The notes below the pieces were generated by a model, which worked only from the letters and a program-made list of their open reading frames with translations, did not search any database and was not told where the DNA came from. Shown piece after piece: positions 1 through 10,563 of a DNA stretch of 64,000 bases. Numbering within the stretch: position 1 is the first letter of the stretch; every line of letters begins with the position of its first letter. The DNA is from Ecdyonurus torrentis (Eukaryota > Arthropoda > Insecta > Ephemeroptera > Heptageniidae): assembly GCA_949318235.1 (NCBI GenBank), contig OX439127.1, positions 3,267,981-3,331,980 of the forward strand, in the 5' to 3' direction. The translations under genes and the position numbers were made by a program.

Positions 1-2180
1 GTTTTGAGATAGAATTTTTTGGATTTCATTTTTAGGTACAGCAGCTTCAAATCAATTCAATAACATAATATATAAAAAAATCATACTCCTACCCTAAAGT
101 AAAACCTTGAACAAGCCAGTTCTCTAAAGTACGGTCCTGTAATGTGGAGAGGCGTTTTTTGTGATCGACGTACAAATTTTACTGTAGAGAATTTGGAAAA
201 GTACTTGGTGTGCCATTACTTTGAAAATCAAGGCTGCCATGGTGCCATGGTAACAGTGCTCTTGGATCATTTGCTGATTTCTATAATTGCATAAATTACT
301 AGTCTTTTGAGTTCTTATGAAATGTTATAGTATCTGCTAGTATTCACCTTAGATTTAAGGTATATGATTTGAAAGGGGAAAAAAGTTATCTAAAATAAAA
401 AAAATATGCAAAAAAAGTGTTTATTTTTTTCAACTATAATAAAATTAAAATCAACTATTAAATCAACTATTTCTTGAAAATCAACTATTTTACCAACTAT
501 TTTGCCCGAAAAAAACAACTATATAGTTAACTATTTTGCCAAAAAGCAACAACTATTTCTGCGCTCTCTATTGATTAGTTATTTTGGATTCTTTAGTAGA
601 AGTATTATTATTATCATTAACAATTATTATTATTAACAAATTCATTTGTTTTATGACATTACCGTAGCAATAGTTTTAGTTTATTTCAACTTACAAATTA
701 TTAATATAAAACAATTTGATACTCATTTTATATTTGATTTTAAACTTCAACATTTGATTTTTGATGAAATTGTATTCCACAATTTAGGCAGTAAATCATA
801 TTTCAGTCTTTTAGAAAATTTATTTATAATTTTGGGTATAAAAAAGGGTTAGTCACCGCAGTTGATGTTTTATTCATATGTACTCTGGGCTCACCATGAT
901 ATTTATCGATATTCACTAAAAATTTCTTTTTATTATTAATTGAAGCGTTTTAGGATATTGAATGAAACTTTAGCATTTACATCAGAAAAACTGATGAGGT
1001 ATAAAAATTAGTTTGGTTCAATTAACTAACACGCTGCATATAATACGTAATGAGTAGACACAGTAAACACCTCTGCTGATAAACATATCAAAATAACTTA
1101 TTAGTATAATTTCCAATTAAAAAAAAAAAAGTTTTATATTGGTTTCATTTGAAATGTAGTTTAAAGTGCATCTTAGAGTTCCAAATTTTATTTGATTCAT
1201 TGATACAACAAAAAACATAAAAAACGTAGCTAGAAATCAGCAAATAGCATACATTGTGCGTGTATATATTGAGCATGTCGAGTAAATGTAAGTTATATAT
1301 GAAACTCTGATTTCAAATGGATTGTAAGGTTTACATGATGTTGGAGACAAATGTTTTATAAAATTATTGCGAATCCAAAAATAATACAAATTATAATAAA
1401 ATATTATAAATATTATTAAAAAGAAACTCCAAAATTCCACAATATATAGTAAAAATTTCTATATTTTCTATATTGAGTGTTTTTATATTATTTAATTAAA
1501 TGTTGTTTTAAAGTAGCATGAAATAAAACGAAATAAAAATTTTCAAATTTATTTTATAATTTTAAAATAATAAATAATTAATTAAAATAGAAGATTTAAT
1601 AGTGCGTTAGTAACTAACGAGAATTTGCACTGCAGCTAAAAATTAACTGAAGTAAAAATAATTGCTACACGTTAAGGCTAAGATGAAAATAATAAGAATT
1701 GCTACACGTTAAACCTAAGATGTAATTGCAATTTAAAATAAAAGAGAAATATTATTTGAACCCTATATTGGGTATAACACAGCAGTTATAAAAAGCAAAA
1801 TTTTGCTACGTATAAAAATAAAATAACTATTCATTATTAACTTTTTCTTTTTTTTAAAACTTACTACACTAATTATACTAGTTAATTTTAGGTTCAATTT
1901 CTATATTAAGTATAGTGCATATTAAGTATGTGGAAACTACATAGATATTATGTTGTACAGTATTATTATTTGTGTTGATGTTATTACTTTTAGACTGTAG
2001 CAGCATAATCTACAGGATAGAACTCAATATATGTAAAAGACAAACTATTGGTCCTCAAAATTACAATAGCAAAGTGTGTCTACTGCTGCATTCTCCGCCT
2101 TTTTTAGGCTGGTAGTCATTGCAGTGGCCAATGTCATAAATAAAAGCACACCTCCTTCACCCTGGTGCACATCTTCTCTC
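1..2180. other. AT-rich intergenic DNA, no gene seen
   Basis: Strongly AT-rich sequence with many stops in all frames and no recognisable protein, RNA or complete mobile element. The only structure I could support is a diverged repeat copy near 1120-1320, listed separately. The short open frames here (68 and 67 codons) are what chance gives in AT-rich DNA and have no family signature. Confidence 0.6.
1120..1320 (+). repeat. Diverged copy of the interior of the 17.4-18.0 kb MITE
   Basis: Segments here match 17545-17715 in the same order. Examples are AAAGTGCATCT followed by GAGAG, and the later block with GTATATAT, ATGTCGAGT and an ATGTAA tail. The similarity is patchy, roughly two thirds by eye, and the terminal repeats of the other copy are not visible here, so this is probably an old truncated relic. 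Confidence 0.4.
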
Positions 2181-2244
2181 CTTCTCTCTCTTTCAGAATC
2201 AGAGTATTAGGCTTGCTTGCCCGCAAAACACCCGTCTGGTGCAC

Positions 2245-2248
<4 letters not shown>

Positions 2249-2300
<52 letters not shown>
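2249..2300. repeat. (CT)n microsatellite
   Basis: Perfect CT dinucleotide run of about 52 bp at the end of the left copy of the inverted repeat. Confidence 0.95.
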
Positions 2301-2304
<4 letters not shown>

Positions 2305-2443
2305 TAATAATAATATGTTTGCCTGCTTGACTAGCCGTCTAGTGCACGCACCATCTCTCTCTTTCTATGATATCGCTTCCAAATGCAAAGCAAACAAGTT
2401 TAGAGTCATCATAATATAACAGCAAGCATTATGTTTTTATTCT

Positions 2444-2452
<9 letters not shown>

Positions 2453-2487
<35 letters not shown>

Positions 2488-2496
2488 GAGAGAGAG
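2453..2496. repeat. (GA)n microsatellite
   Basis: GA dinucleotide run with two GACAGA interruptions. It is the inverted counterpart of the CT run at 2249. Confidence 0.9.
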
Positions 2497-2596
2497 ATAT
2501 GCACCAGACGGGTGTTCGGCGGACAAGCAAGCATAATACTCTGATTCTGAAAGACAGAGAAAGATAGAAGGTATATATATATATATATATATATGT

Positions 2597-4354
2597 GGAT
2601 GGATGGATGGATGGATGGATGGATGGATGGATGGATGGATGGATGGATGGATGGATGGATGGATGGATGGATGGATGGATGGATGGATGGATGGATGGAT
2701 GGATGGATGGATGGATGGATGGATGGATGGATGGATGGATGGATGGATGGATGGATGGATGGATGGATGGATGGATGGATGGATGGATGGATGGATGGAT
2801 GGATGGATGGATGGATGGATGGATGGATGGATGGATGGATGGATGGATGGATGGATGGATGGATGGATGGATGGATGGATGGATGGATGGATGGATGGAT
2901 GGATGGATGGATGGATGGATGGATGGATGGATGGATGGATGGATGGATGGATGGATGGATGGATGGATGGATGGATGGATGGATGGATGGATGGATGGAT
3001 GGATGGATGGATGGATGGATGGATGGATGGATGGATGGATGGATGGATGGATGGATGGATGGATGGATGGATGGATGGATGGATGGATGGATGGATGGAT
3101 GGATGGATGGATGGATGGATGGATGGATGGATGGATGGATGGATGGATGGATGGATGGATGGATGGATGGATGGATGGATGGATGGATGGATGGATGGAT
3201 GGATGGATGGATGGATGGATGGATGGATGGATGGATGGATGGATGGATGGATGGATGGATGGATGGATGGATGGATGGATGGATGGATGGATGGATGGAT
3301 GGATGGATGGATGGATGGATGGATGGATGGATGGATGGATGGATGGATGGATGGATGGATGGATGGATGGATGGATGGATGGATGGATGGATGGATGGAT
3401 GGATGGATGGATGGATGGATGGATGGATGGATGGATGGATGGATGGATGGATGGATGGATGGATGGATGGATGGATGGATGGATGGATGGATGGATGGAT
3501 GGATGGATGGATGGATGGATGGATGGATGGATGGATGGATGGATGGATGGATGGATGGATGGATGGATGGATGGATGGATGGATGGATGGATGGATGGAT
3601 GGATGGATGGATGGATGGATGGATGGATGGATGGATGGATGGATGGATGGATGGATGGATGGATGGATGGATGGATGGATGGATGGATGGATGGATGGAT
3701 GGATGGATGGATGGATGGATGGATGGATGGATGGATGGATGGATGGATGGATGGATGGATGGATGGATGGATGGATGGATGGATGGATGGATGGATGGAT
3801 GGATGGATGGATGGATGGATGGATGGATGGATGGATGGATGGATGGATGGATGGATGGATGGATGGATGGATGGATGGATGGATGGATGGATGGATGGAT
3901 GGATGGATGGATGGATGGATGGATGGATGGATGGATGGATGGATGGATGGATGGATGGATGGATGGATGGATGGATGGATGGATGGATGGATGGATGGAT
4001 GGATGGATGGATGGATGGATGGATGGATGGATGGATGGATGGATGGATGGATGGATGGATGGATGGATGGATGGATGGATGGATGGATGGATGGATGGAT
4101 GGATGGATGGATGGATGGATGGATGGATGGATGGATGGATGGATGGATGGATGGATGGATGGATGGATGGATGGATGGATGGATGGATGGATGGATGGAT
4201 GGATGGATGGATGGATGGATGGATGGATGGATGGATGGATGGATGGATGGATGGATGGATGGATGGATGGATGGATGGATGGATGGATGGATGGATGGAT
4301 GGATGGATGGATGGATGGATGGATGGATGGATGGATGGATGGATGGATGGATGG
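2597..4354. repeat. Very long perfect (GGAT)n microsatellite
   Basis: An uninterrupted tetranucleotide tract of about 1,758 bp, close to 440 units. It is preceded by a short (TA)n run at 2573-2594 and followed directly by a mariner transposase relic. I saw no interruption in any line. Because the unit lacks stop codons, long meaningless open frames (Met-Asp-Gly-Trp or His-Pro-Ser-Ile repeats) run through it on both strands. They are not genes. Confidence 0.98.
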
Positions 4355-4357
4355 GTC

Positions 4358-4590
4358 CTTAAGATCATCTGGCCTCAGCCCCCCCTCCCTTCCTCTGGCG
4401 CTACGTCAAAACACCAGTGAATTACGTGTGAGAGCTGAATGCAGAGGATCACCGCCACCACCAAGTCCATCACAACGCAAATGCTCCATAATGTGTGGTG
4501 CAAGCCAGAGGTTCCTCTGGACGTCTGTCGCGCAGCCATCGGTGCCCACATAAGGATACCATAATGTAAAGTTCAAAAAAAGTGTTGTAA
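4358..4590 (+). pseudogene. Tc1/mariner-family transposase, C-terminal fragment
   Basis: Read across at least one frameshift, the plus strand encodes the C-terminal tail of an insect-type mariner-family transposase (cut-and-paste DNA transposition). A proline/leucine stretch and an ELR-containing helix come first. They are followed in another frame by the motifs TTQMLHNVW and [12 protein letters not shown], which match the conserved tail of this group (MLQNVW, then LDVCR..GAHIE). The catalytic DDE domain is absent: the sequence upstream is the (GGAT)n tract. The fragment sits about 250 bp before a mariner-type terminal repeat end (4843), the expected order for the right part of such an element. 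It is dead because it is truncated and frameshifted. The assignment rests on motif recognition only. Confidence 0.6.

Positions 4591-4596
<6 letters not shown>

Positions 4597-4640
<44 letters not shown>
4597..4640. repeat. Poly(A) tract
   Basis: A-run of more than 40 bases inside the mariner relic, between the transposase tail and the right terminal repeat. Confidence 0.95.
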
Positions 4641-4645
<5 letters not shown>

Positions 4646-4659
4646 AAAAATCGTCAAAA

Positions 4660-4840
4660 TCTCACTTTTTGCTTTTTCTCCTCTAGCAAAGTTAATAAAT
4701 ATTTGATTTTAAAACTGTTTAAATTTTCAAAATTGTAAAAATCTAAGCTTTCATTTGATGTCTAAAAAGTTAATTTTATATACGTTAAGTCTTGTGTGTT
4801 TTCTTTATGTCTAAACATCCTCAAAGACTTTACGGACACC

Positions 4841-4843
<3 letters not shown>
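4660..4843 (-). mobile_element. Right end of a mariner-like element
   Basis: The segment ends in ACTTTACGGACACCCTG. Read on the minus strand it starts CAGGGTGTCCGTAAAGTC, the usual start of this group of Tc1/mariner terminal repeats. The next 80 or so bases on the minus strand align with the solitary left end at 7336 (AAGACT.AACGTA, then ATAAAAT), at about 70 percent by eye. An (AT)n tract follows directly at 4845. Confidence 0.65.

Positions 4844-4844
<1 letters not shown>

Positions 4845-4882
<38 letters not shown>
4845..4882. repeat. (AT)n microsatellite
   Basis: TA dinucleotide run immediately outside the mariner right end. Confidence 0.95.
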
Positions 4883-4888
<6 letters not shown>

Positions 4889-5487
4889 TATACTATAATG
4901 TAGACAGTTTATGACTGCATATAATTTATATTTATTTATAATTAATATTCTTGTAAAAACTAAAAAAAAAACTTTAACTTATATCTCGTATGTGACATTA
5001 AATTTGCACAAATATTGATTTAGAAATTGAATCTACTATGTCTAAAAAAAAAATGAAAAAAAAAAAAGATTTTATTGCATATTCTGATATTCTGAAAGAG
5101 GGCATTATCCTGAGTTCATTTTTTAATTTTTGAATTGATTAAGTATTTTTAGTTAATTTTTTAATTATTGTAGTATGACATGAGAGTGGGTAACTTTTGC
5201 ATGAGCGTGCACACGAAAGTTACCAACCATGATGTCATATCGCGATTTTCCAAAATTAATCAAAAATACTTGATGAAGTAAAAATATTGTAAAATAACAC
5301 ATTAATCGAATCGTGGATGCTCCCCTCTTTAATAATATGCAATATATAAACTCTTGTCTTGCCTCATTGTAGCATGGGAACATCCCAACTTCAATTTTTG
5401 AAGCTCCAGAAAAAGACACCTTTGAAACGTCATATGAATATAAATCATTATATTTAAGATTAATAAACTTCAAATTATCTTTTTGTG

Positions 5488-5662
5488 CAGGCTCGGACTG
5501 GCCATAAGAGCAAGTCCGCGATAGCGAACGTGCCCCCCTGTTTGGAGGCCCCTAAGGCCCAAAAAGGGGTGTAACCAGGGTGTTACGCCTCTTTTGTGGC
5601 CCCTAGAGAGGGTGTTACACCTCTTTCGCGGACGAGGTCCCTTGAGTACCAGTCCGACCCTG
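5488..5662. mobile_element. hAT-type MITE, 175 bp
   Basis: The termini are CAGGCTCGGACTGG on the left and CCAGTCCGACCCTG on the right, inverted repeats with one or two mismatches. They are flanked by 8-bp direct repeats, TTTTTGTG at 5480-5487 and ATTTTGTG at 5663-5670 (7 of 8 identical). Eight-base target duplications and CAGGG-type ends are characteristic of hAT transposons. There is no coding capacity, so this is a non-autonomous element. The interior is much richer in GC than its surroundings and repeats GGGTGTTAC/GTGTAAC blocks. Confidence 0.8.
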
Positions 5663-5926
5663 ATTTTGTGCAATCTATAGAGAAATAAATCAAATAATTC
5701 ATTTCAGCATTTGAAGATTAGTTAAAATTAAAGTTATTTATTTTAAAAAACCTTCTAATGTTAAAACAATAAAATATTATATAAAAAGTTAAAATAAAAA
5801 AAATCTGTAGAGAAACATAAGAAAATAATAAATACATGCTTTCATAATGTTGCATTAGAAAAATATTTATTGTTTAACATTTTATTTTATTTCTGAATAT
5901 TCTATTGTATGACAGAAACGTGAAAT

Positions 5927-6066
5927 GTGGAAAGAAGCTAGGCCGCGGAAAAATGGCCCTCGGATAAAGGACGCTGCCTTTGCGCACAGGTATAGCGTAT
6001 CGGCTAGCTGCGCACAGGTAGGACCTTTTATCCGAGGTCCTTTTTTCCACGGACCTTTCTTCTGTA
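5927..6066. repeat. Long imperfect palindrome (fold-back MITE-like)
   Basis: The arms at 5927-5990 and 6008-6064 are inverted copies. Matching blocks include CCTCGGATAAA with TTTATCCGAGG, and GCGGAAAAA with TTTTTTCCACGG. The centre is only about 17 bp, so single strands would form a long hairpin. No target duplication is evident. Short frames crossing it on both strands are by-products of the symmetry. Confidence 0.65.
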
Positions 6067-6510
6067 TATATACCGAAATGTGTCCCTACCTGAACAGCTT
6101 TCGCCTCTCTATTACGTACGAGGGCAGGATAGCTCATGATTGTCGTGTCACGCTCTTCTCCTGTTTCACTGTCCAGTCGAGGTTCTCCGGTCTCACAGTC
6201 CGCCATCTTGGAGAACACAACCCCTCAATGTCGAGTAAACCTGCAAATATAAAACAAAAGTAAGAATAAATAAGTAAATAAATATTCTGTTGCCCATGCA
6301 GCACGTAATATATATTTCTATATAAAAACACAACACGCATACGTTATTAAATTTCCTCAAGTACGTGTTTCATGAAAAGACTATATAGATATCGATTAAT
6401 GTAACGAAAGTTGGACTGTAACTCGTAAATTTTTAACTTGTGATTTGACCAAAATTGAGCAACACGTAAAAGATTCACGAGTAAAATTTAAATTTTGGCT
6501 ATAAGCGTTT
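6067..6510. other. Intergenic, nothing recognised
   Basis: Mixed-composition sequence up to 6240, then AT-rich. I found no domain-bearing frame, RNA or terminal repeat. Confidence 0.5.
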
Positions 6511-6642
6511 TTTTAACAAGTTAACACGGTATACTTTCAAGCAAGATTTTTCAACCTTGATTTTTTCCCGTGTTAACACGGTATACTTTCAGGAGGCTTT
6601 TCTGGAATGATTTTTTTACGTGTTAATACGGAATACTTTCAT
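6511..6642 (+). repeat. Three-copy minisatellite of about 50 bp
   Basis: The block GTTAACACGGTATACTTTCA recurs at about 6520, 6572 and 6622 (third copy with two changes), each preceded by a T-run. The core GTGTTAACAC in the middle copy is a perfect palindrome. Spacing is about 51 and 50 bp. Confidence 0.8.
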
Positions 6643-7335
6643 GATTTGCGTATATGACGTCAAAATTTACATCAGCTGTTAATTTCGTGTTTCACTGCAA
6701 TGGCTGTGAGTGTTTGAGTGATTTCTTATGGATAAACAAAATCAACGTAAAATATTGGATTTTAATACCCATCGAGGTAAGTGAAAATAAAAATTTGCTA
6801 CATTTATAATTGGTACATCTCTGTTGTTCGTATCTCTGCCACTGTCTCGTTTATTTTGTTATATTTTTGTTATATCTTTTTAATTTTTTTTCCTACTATT
6901 TTATTTACCTGCTTATTTTTTTTAAAAGTTATTTTATCGCAGGTTTTTAATATCAATTATAATTATATTTTTTACATTACTATTTTGTAATGTCAGGGAG
7001 GATCGCATTATTCCAAGTGATTTATTTAATATTATAATCGTATAAAACAGTAACTAGAAATACTATTTATATTTATGCATCCTGACTGTAATTTTGCGAG
7101 TATAAATTTTTTTTTAAATAATTTTCAACCATTTTAGACGCTATTATTTCTTGCATCGTGTTGGATGCACTTGAAACAACATTTCAAATAAAACCAACAA
7201 AAGAGAAATGCAGATATTTGCATAACATGATAACCTTCACTTATATTTAATGTAGCAGCATTTGTTCCTAACAAAATGTCGGGTGTAGGATAATATTTGT
7301 TTTTTTTTGTAAATGATTGTTGGATGTAGGTTGAA
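6643..7335. other. AT-rich intergenic DNA, no gene seen
   Basis: Low-complexity AT-rich sequence. The 69-codon frame at 6781-6990 is rich in Ile/Phe/Tyr, as expected from T-rich DNA, and has no recognisable motif. Confidence 0.5.
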
Positions 7336-7600
7336 CAGGGTGTCCATAAAGTCTCTGAAGGTGTTTATACGGTTATAAAACACATAAGACTCAACGTAAA
7401 ATAAACTAATTATACATAAAATTGAAGAATCAAATATGACAATTTTGAAAATCGAAAAATAAATGCAATCACATTTATATTAATCTTGCTGCATTAAAAA
7501 ACGCAAATAAAGAGAAAATTGACGTCTGATTTGCACCTTTTAACGCTTGCATCGTCTGAAAAATAAATGCAATTGAATGGAAAATAAATTAGAAAAAATA
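7336..7600 (+). mobile_element. Solitary left end of a mariner-like element
   Basis: It starts CAGGGTGTCCATAAAGTCTC and resembles the inverted end at 4843 over about 80 bp. No transposase or matching right end follows before the (TGAG)n tract at 7766, so it is a truncated or solo end. The 3' limit is uncertain. Confidence 0.55.
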
Positions 7601-7765
7601 CATAATGAGTTTATAATACTTTTAAAATGTGAAATTCATTGTTCCCATAATGATACCATGTTACCATAATGATACCATGATACCAAAAAATATACTATAT
7701 ATATATACAAAAAATAATTTATAATTTAAATCAAATAGTAATAAAAAAAAGAACAAAAAAATTAT

Positions 7766-8000
7766 TGAGTGAGTGAGTGAGTGAGTGAGTGAGTGAGTGA
7801 GTGAGTGAGTGAGTGAGTGAGTGAGTGAGTGAGTGAGTGAGTGAGTGAGTGAGTGAGTGAGTGAGTGAGTGAGTGAGTGAGTGAGTGAGTGAGTGAGTGA
7901 GTGAGTGAGTGAGTGAGTGAGTGAGTGAGTGAGTGAGTGAGTGAGTGAGTGAGTGAGTGAGTGAGTGAGTGAGTGAGTGAGTGAGTGAGTGAGTGAGTGT
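7766..8000. repeat. (TGAG)n microsatellite
   Basis: Perfect tetranucleotide tract of about 234 bp. The minus-strand open frame through it (Ser-Leu-Thr-His repeats) is an artefact of a stop-free unit. Confidence 0.97.
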
Positions 8001-8449
8001 CGCTTTAACATTTATTGAGCTCTATCCTGTACACATATTGCCATTGCAACTATAAATGTGAGATGTGACATTGTTCATATTTATTTTCATAAGTACATAT
8101 CAGTTTAAACCAATTTATAATATTAGTTATATATGAAAAAGCTATTAGTACAGAGTGTTCACATCTATGCAGCACAATTTATGTTTTTTTTTTTTTTTTT
8201 TTTTTCACATCAATTTTTTTGTTTTTGTAAGAATAGTGATAGTAGTTTTTTTTAATATTATTTATATTTGGTAGCTTGTTTTAATTATTTTTTACTTTAA
8301 TTCAAATTATATTTCATAGCATTATATCATCTTACATTACATTATATTATATTTACAAATTGCTGACTAAAGAACCAAGTGACTTTGATATTGTCAAGAT
8401 ATGCAGCAGTGACTTGAAACACTATTTACATACATGCTATTTTACATAC
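8001..8449. other. AT-rich intergenic DNA, no gene seen
   Basis: T-rich sequence including a poly(T) run near 8186-8205. Nothing recognised. Confidence 0.5.
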
Positions 8450-8996
<547 letters not shown>

Positions 8997-9195
8997 GGGG
9001 ATTGTTTGGTTTGCCAGCCAAGCAGTTAAGCAGCCAAGAAGCTCACCTGAAAGAGAACTCTAAACGTAACCGATTGTGGTGGCTTCAAGTGGCACGAGAA
9101 TCTCGTTTTCACATAAAATTTTAAAGCACGCAAATATAGAACACGTTTAAATTGTAACCTTTTATTTGTCTTCGACTGTACATATCTTAGTGTGT

Positions 9196-9240
9196 CCCTA
9201 GCTCGACGATCTCGCTGCTTTATAGGTAAAATACGCGCTT
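9196..9240 (+). repeat. 45-bp repeat, inverted copy at 16890-16934
   Basis: The block starting CCCTAGCTCGACG and continuing through TTTATAGGTAAAATACGCGC is present inverted at 16890-16934, with two mismatches by eye. Both copies border sequence rich in short GGTAA/TTACC motifs (AGCGGGTAAT, CAGGTAA, TTACCTGC). They are either two copies of one dispersed element in opposite orientation or the ends of a 7.7-kb composite. No target duplication was found. Confidence 0.65.
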
Positions 9241-9385
9241 GTAAGCAGGTAACCTAAATTTTACCTGCTATAAAGATTGCTTTACCATCTACTTAGCGGG
9301 TAATGTCAGTTTTTGTTCGATTTCTCGCAAACTTATAGGAATTACTCTCTAGATAGACGGTAACGTGTGTAGCGCAAGGTTGCAT

Positions 9386-10563
9386 CCTGCTCAAAAATCC
9401 TGTACAAGATCTTGTTCAGGATCTTGCATGATCTTGTGCAAGATTTTTAATCTTTCCCTGCAAGATCTTCGCCAGGATCTTGCAAGATCCTGCAAGAATT
9501 TTTTTTAAATATCTTGCGCAGGATCTTGCTCAGGATCCTGTGCAAGATTTATTAATTAAAATTTATAATAATTAAAAGCACTGAACACCTGTGGGGCATA
9601 ACTTAATCCTAAGATATGTTATTAAAAGCAATATTGTTTTTTTTTCTTATTTTACAACGTTTAATTTAATTTTAAATTTGATTTCTTAATGTTGTATACC
9701 CATCTTAGTATTGGCCACGGTTGACGTTGCTTGACTTCGGTGATCGCGTAGAAGTTCCCTGGACCATTCTGCCATGACGACATCTTGTATAATAGATAGA
9801 TGAATGTTCTATTTATACTTTGATATTGCTATTGACATGTTAAACATTGTTTTTCTAACATACTTTGCCCATTTTTACCCCAAAAAGTTCACCCCAGTGT
9901 AATTAATTACAAAATAGAATAATTATAATTATTGAATGAAAATAATTGTAAAATATTAGGTTTTTTAGTTGTCAATTCACCATAAATTATTACTTTTTTT
10001 GAAAGAAATAATTAACCTACCAACAATTTTAATAATTGTTTGAAAATTAATTTTTTTTTTTATTATTAAGGGTGTTAAAATTAGGGATACGTTTTATCCT
10101 GCTCAGGATTGCACAAAGATTCTCAACAAAAAATCTCAGGATACGCAAGATATTAAGATCTTGAACAGGATTTGCAAAAAAATATCTTGCACAAGACAAA
10201 TTAAATTTGTCCTGCAGGATCTTGCAAGACCCCGTGCAAGATCATATAGGATCCTGTGCAAGATGTCCTGAACAGGACTTTTAATTTTTCTTGCAAGATC
10301 CTGTGCAAGATTTGCAGGATCTTGTGCAAGACATTCTCACTCAAGATCAAAAAATTTGTCTTGCAAGATCTTGCATGACCCCGTGCAAGATTATGCAGGA
10401 TCCTGTGCAAGATCATGCAGGATCCTGCAAGAAATTGGTCTTGCAAGATCTTGCAGGATCTTGTAGGACCCCGTGCAAGATCTTGCGCAGGATCTTGCAA
10501 GAAGCCAAATCTTGCAAGATCTTGCGGGTTTCTGCAAGATCCTGCGCAGGATTTTTGAGCAGG
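9386..10563. mobile_element. Non-autonomous element with subterminal palindrome arrays
   Basis: Perfect 17-bp inverted termini, CCTGCTCAAAAATCCTG at 9386-9402 and its reverse complement at 10547-10563, enclose 1,178 bp. Just inside each end lie dense degenerate arrays built from GATCTTGCAAGATC, CAGGATCTTG and CAAGATCCTG. The left array is about 9403-9550 and the right one about 10085-10546. The core unit is itself palindromic, so many overlapping hairpins are possible. The centre (9551-10084) is plain AT-rich DNA plus a 5S-like insertion. No transposase is encoded. Open frames rich in Cys-Lys-Ile-Leu-Gln-Asp on both strands arise from the array. Subterminal repeats are known transposase-binding sites in several DNA transposon superfamilies. 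Assigning that role here is inference. Confidence 0.65.
9697..9782 (-). repeat. 5S-rRNA-derived SINE-like fragment
   Basis: On the minus strand the sequence runs through GCGATCACCGAAGTCAAGC, then AACGTC, and later AATACTAAGATGGGT. This is the internal promoter region of eukaryotic 5S rRNA (GATCACCGAAGTTAAGC, then AGTACTTAGATGGG) with scattered changes. The 5' part is only loosely similar to 5S and the 3' half is missing. It is therefore a pseudogene or the head of a 5S-derived SINE, not a functional 5S gene. It lies in the centre of the palindrome-array element. Confidence 0.65.

Larger units (their letters stand above)
2187..2565. repeat. Inverted repeat flanking CT/GA microsatellites
   Basis: About 60 bp around 2187-2250 (motifs TCAGAATCAGAGTATTA and CACCCGTCTGGTGCA) recurs inverted at 2497-2560. 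A third, poorer direct copy lies at 2302-2365. Each copy runs into a CT/GA dinucleotide tract, (CT)n at 2249-2300 and (GA)n at about 2453-2496. This looks like a microsatellite-associated repeat that copied itself together with its dinucleotide tail. I do not recognise the family. Confidence 0.6.

Noticed and set aside
2437..4553. Very long open frames on both strands (Asp-Gly-Trp-Met and His-Pro-Ser-Ile repeats)
   Set aside because: Produced by the stop-free GGAT unit in every frame. No non-repeat domain is attached.
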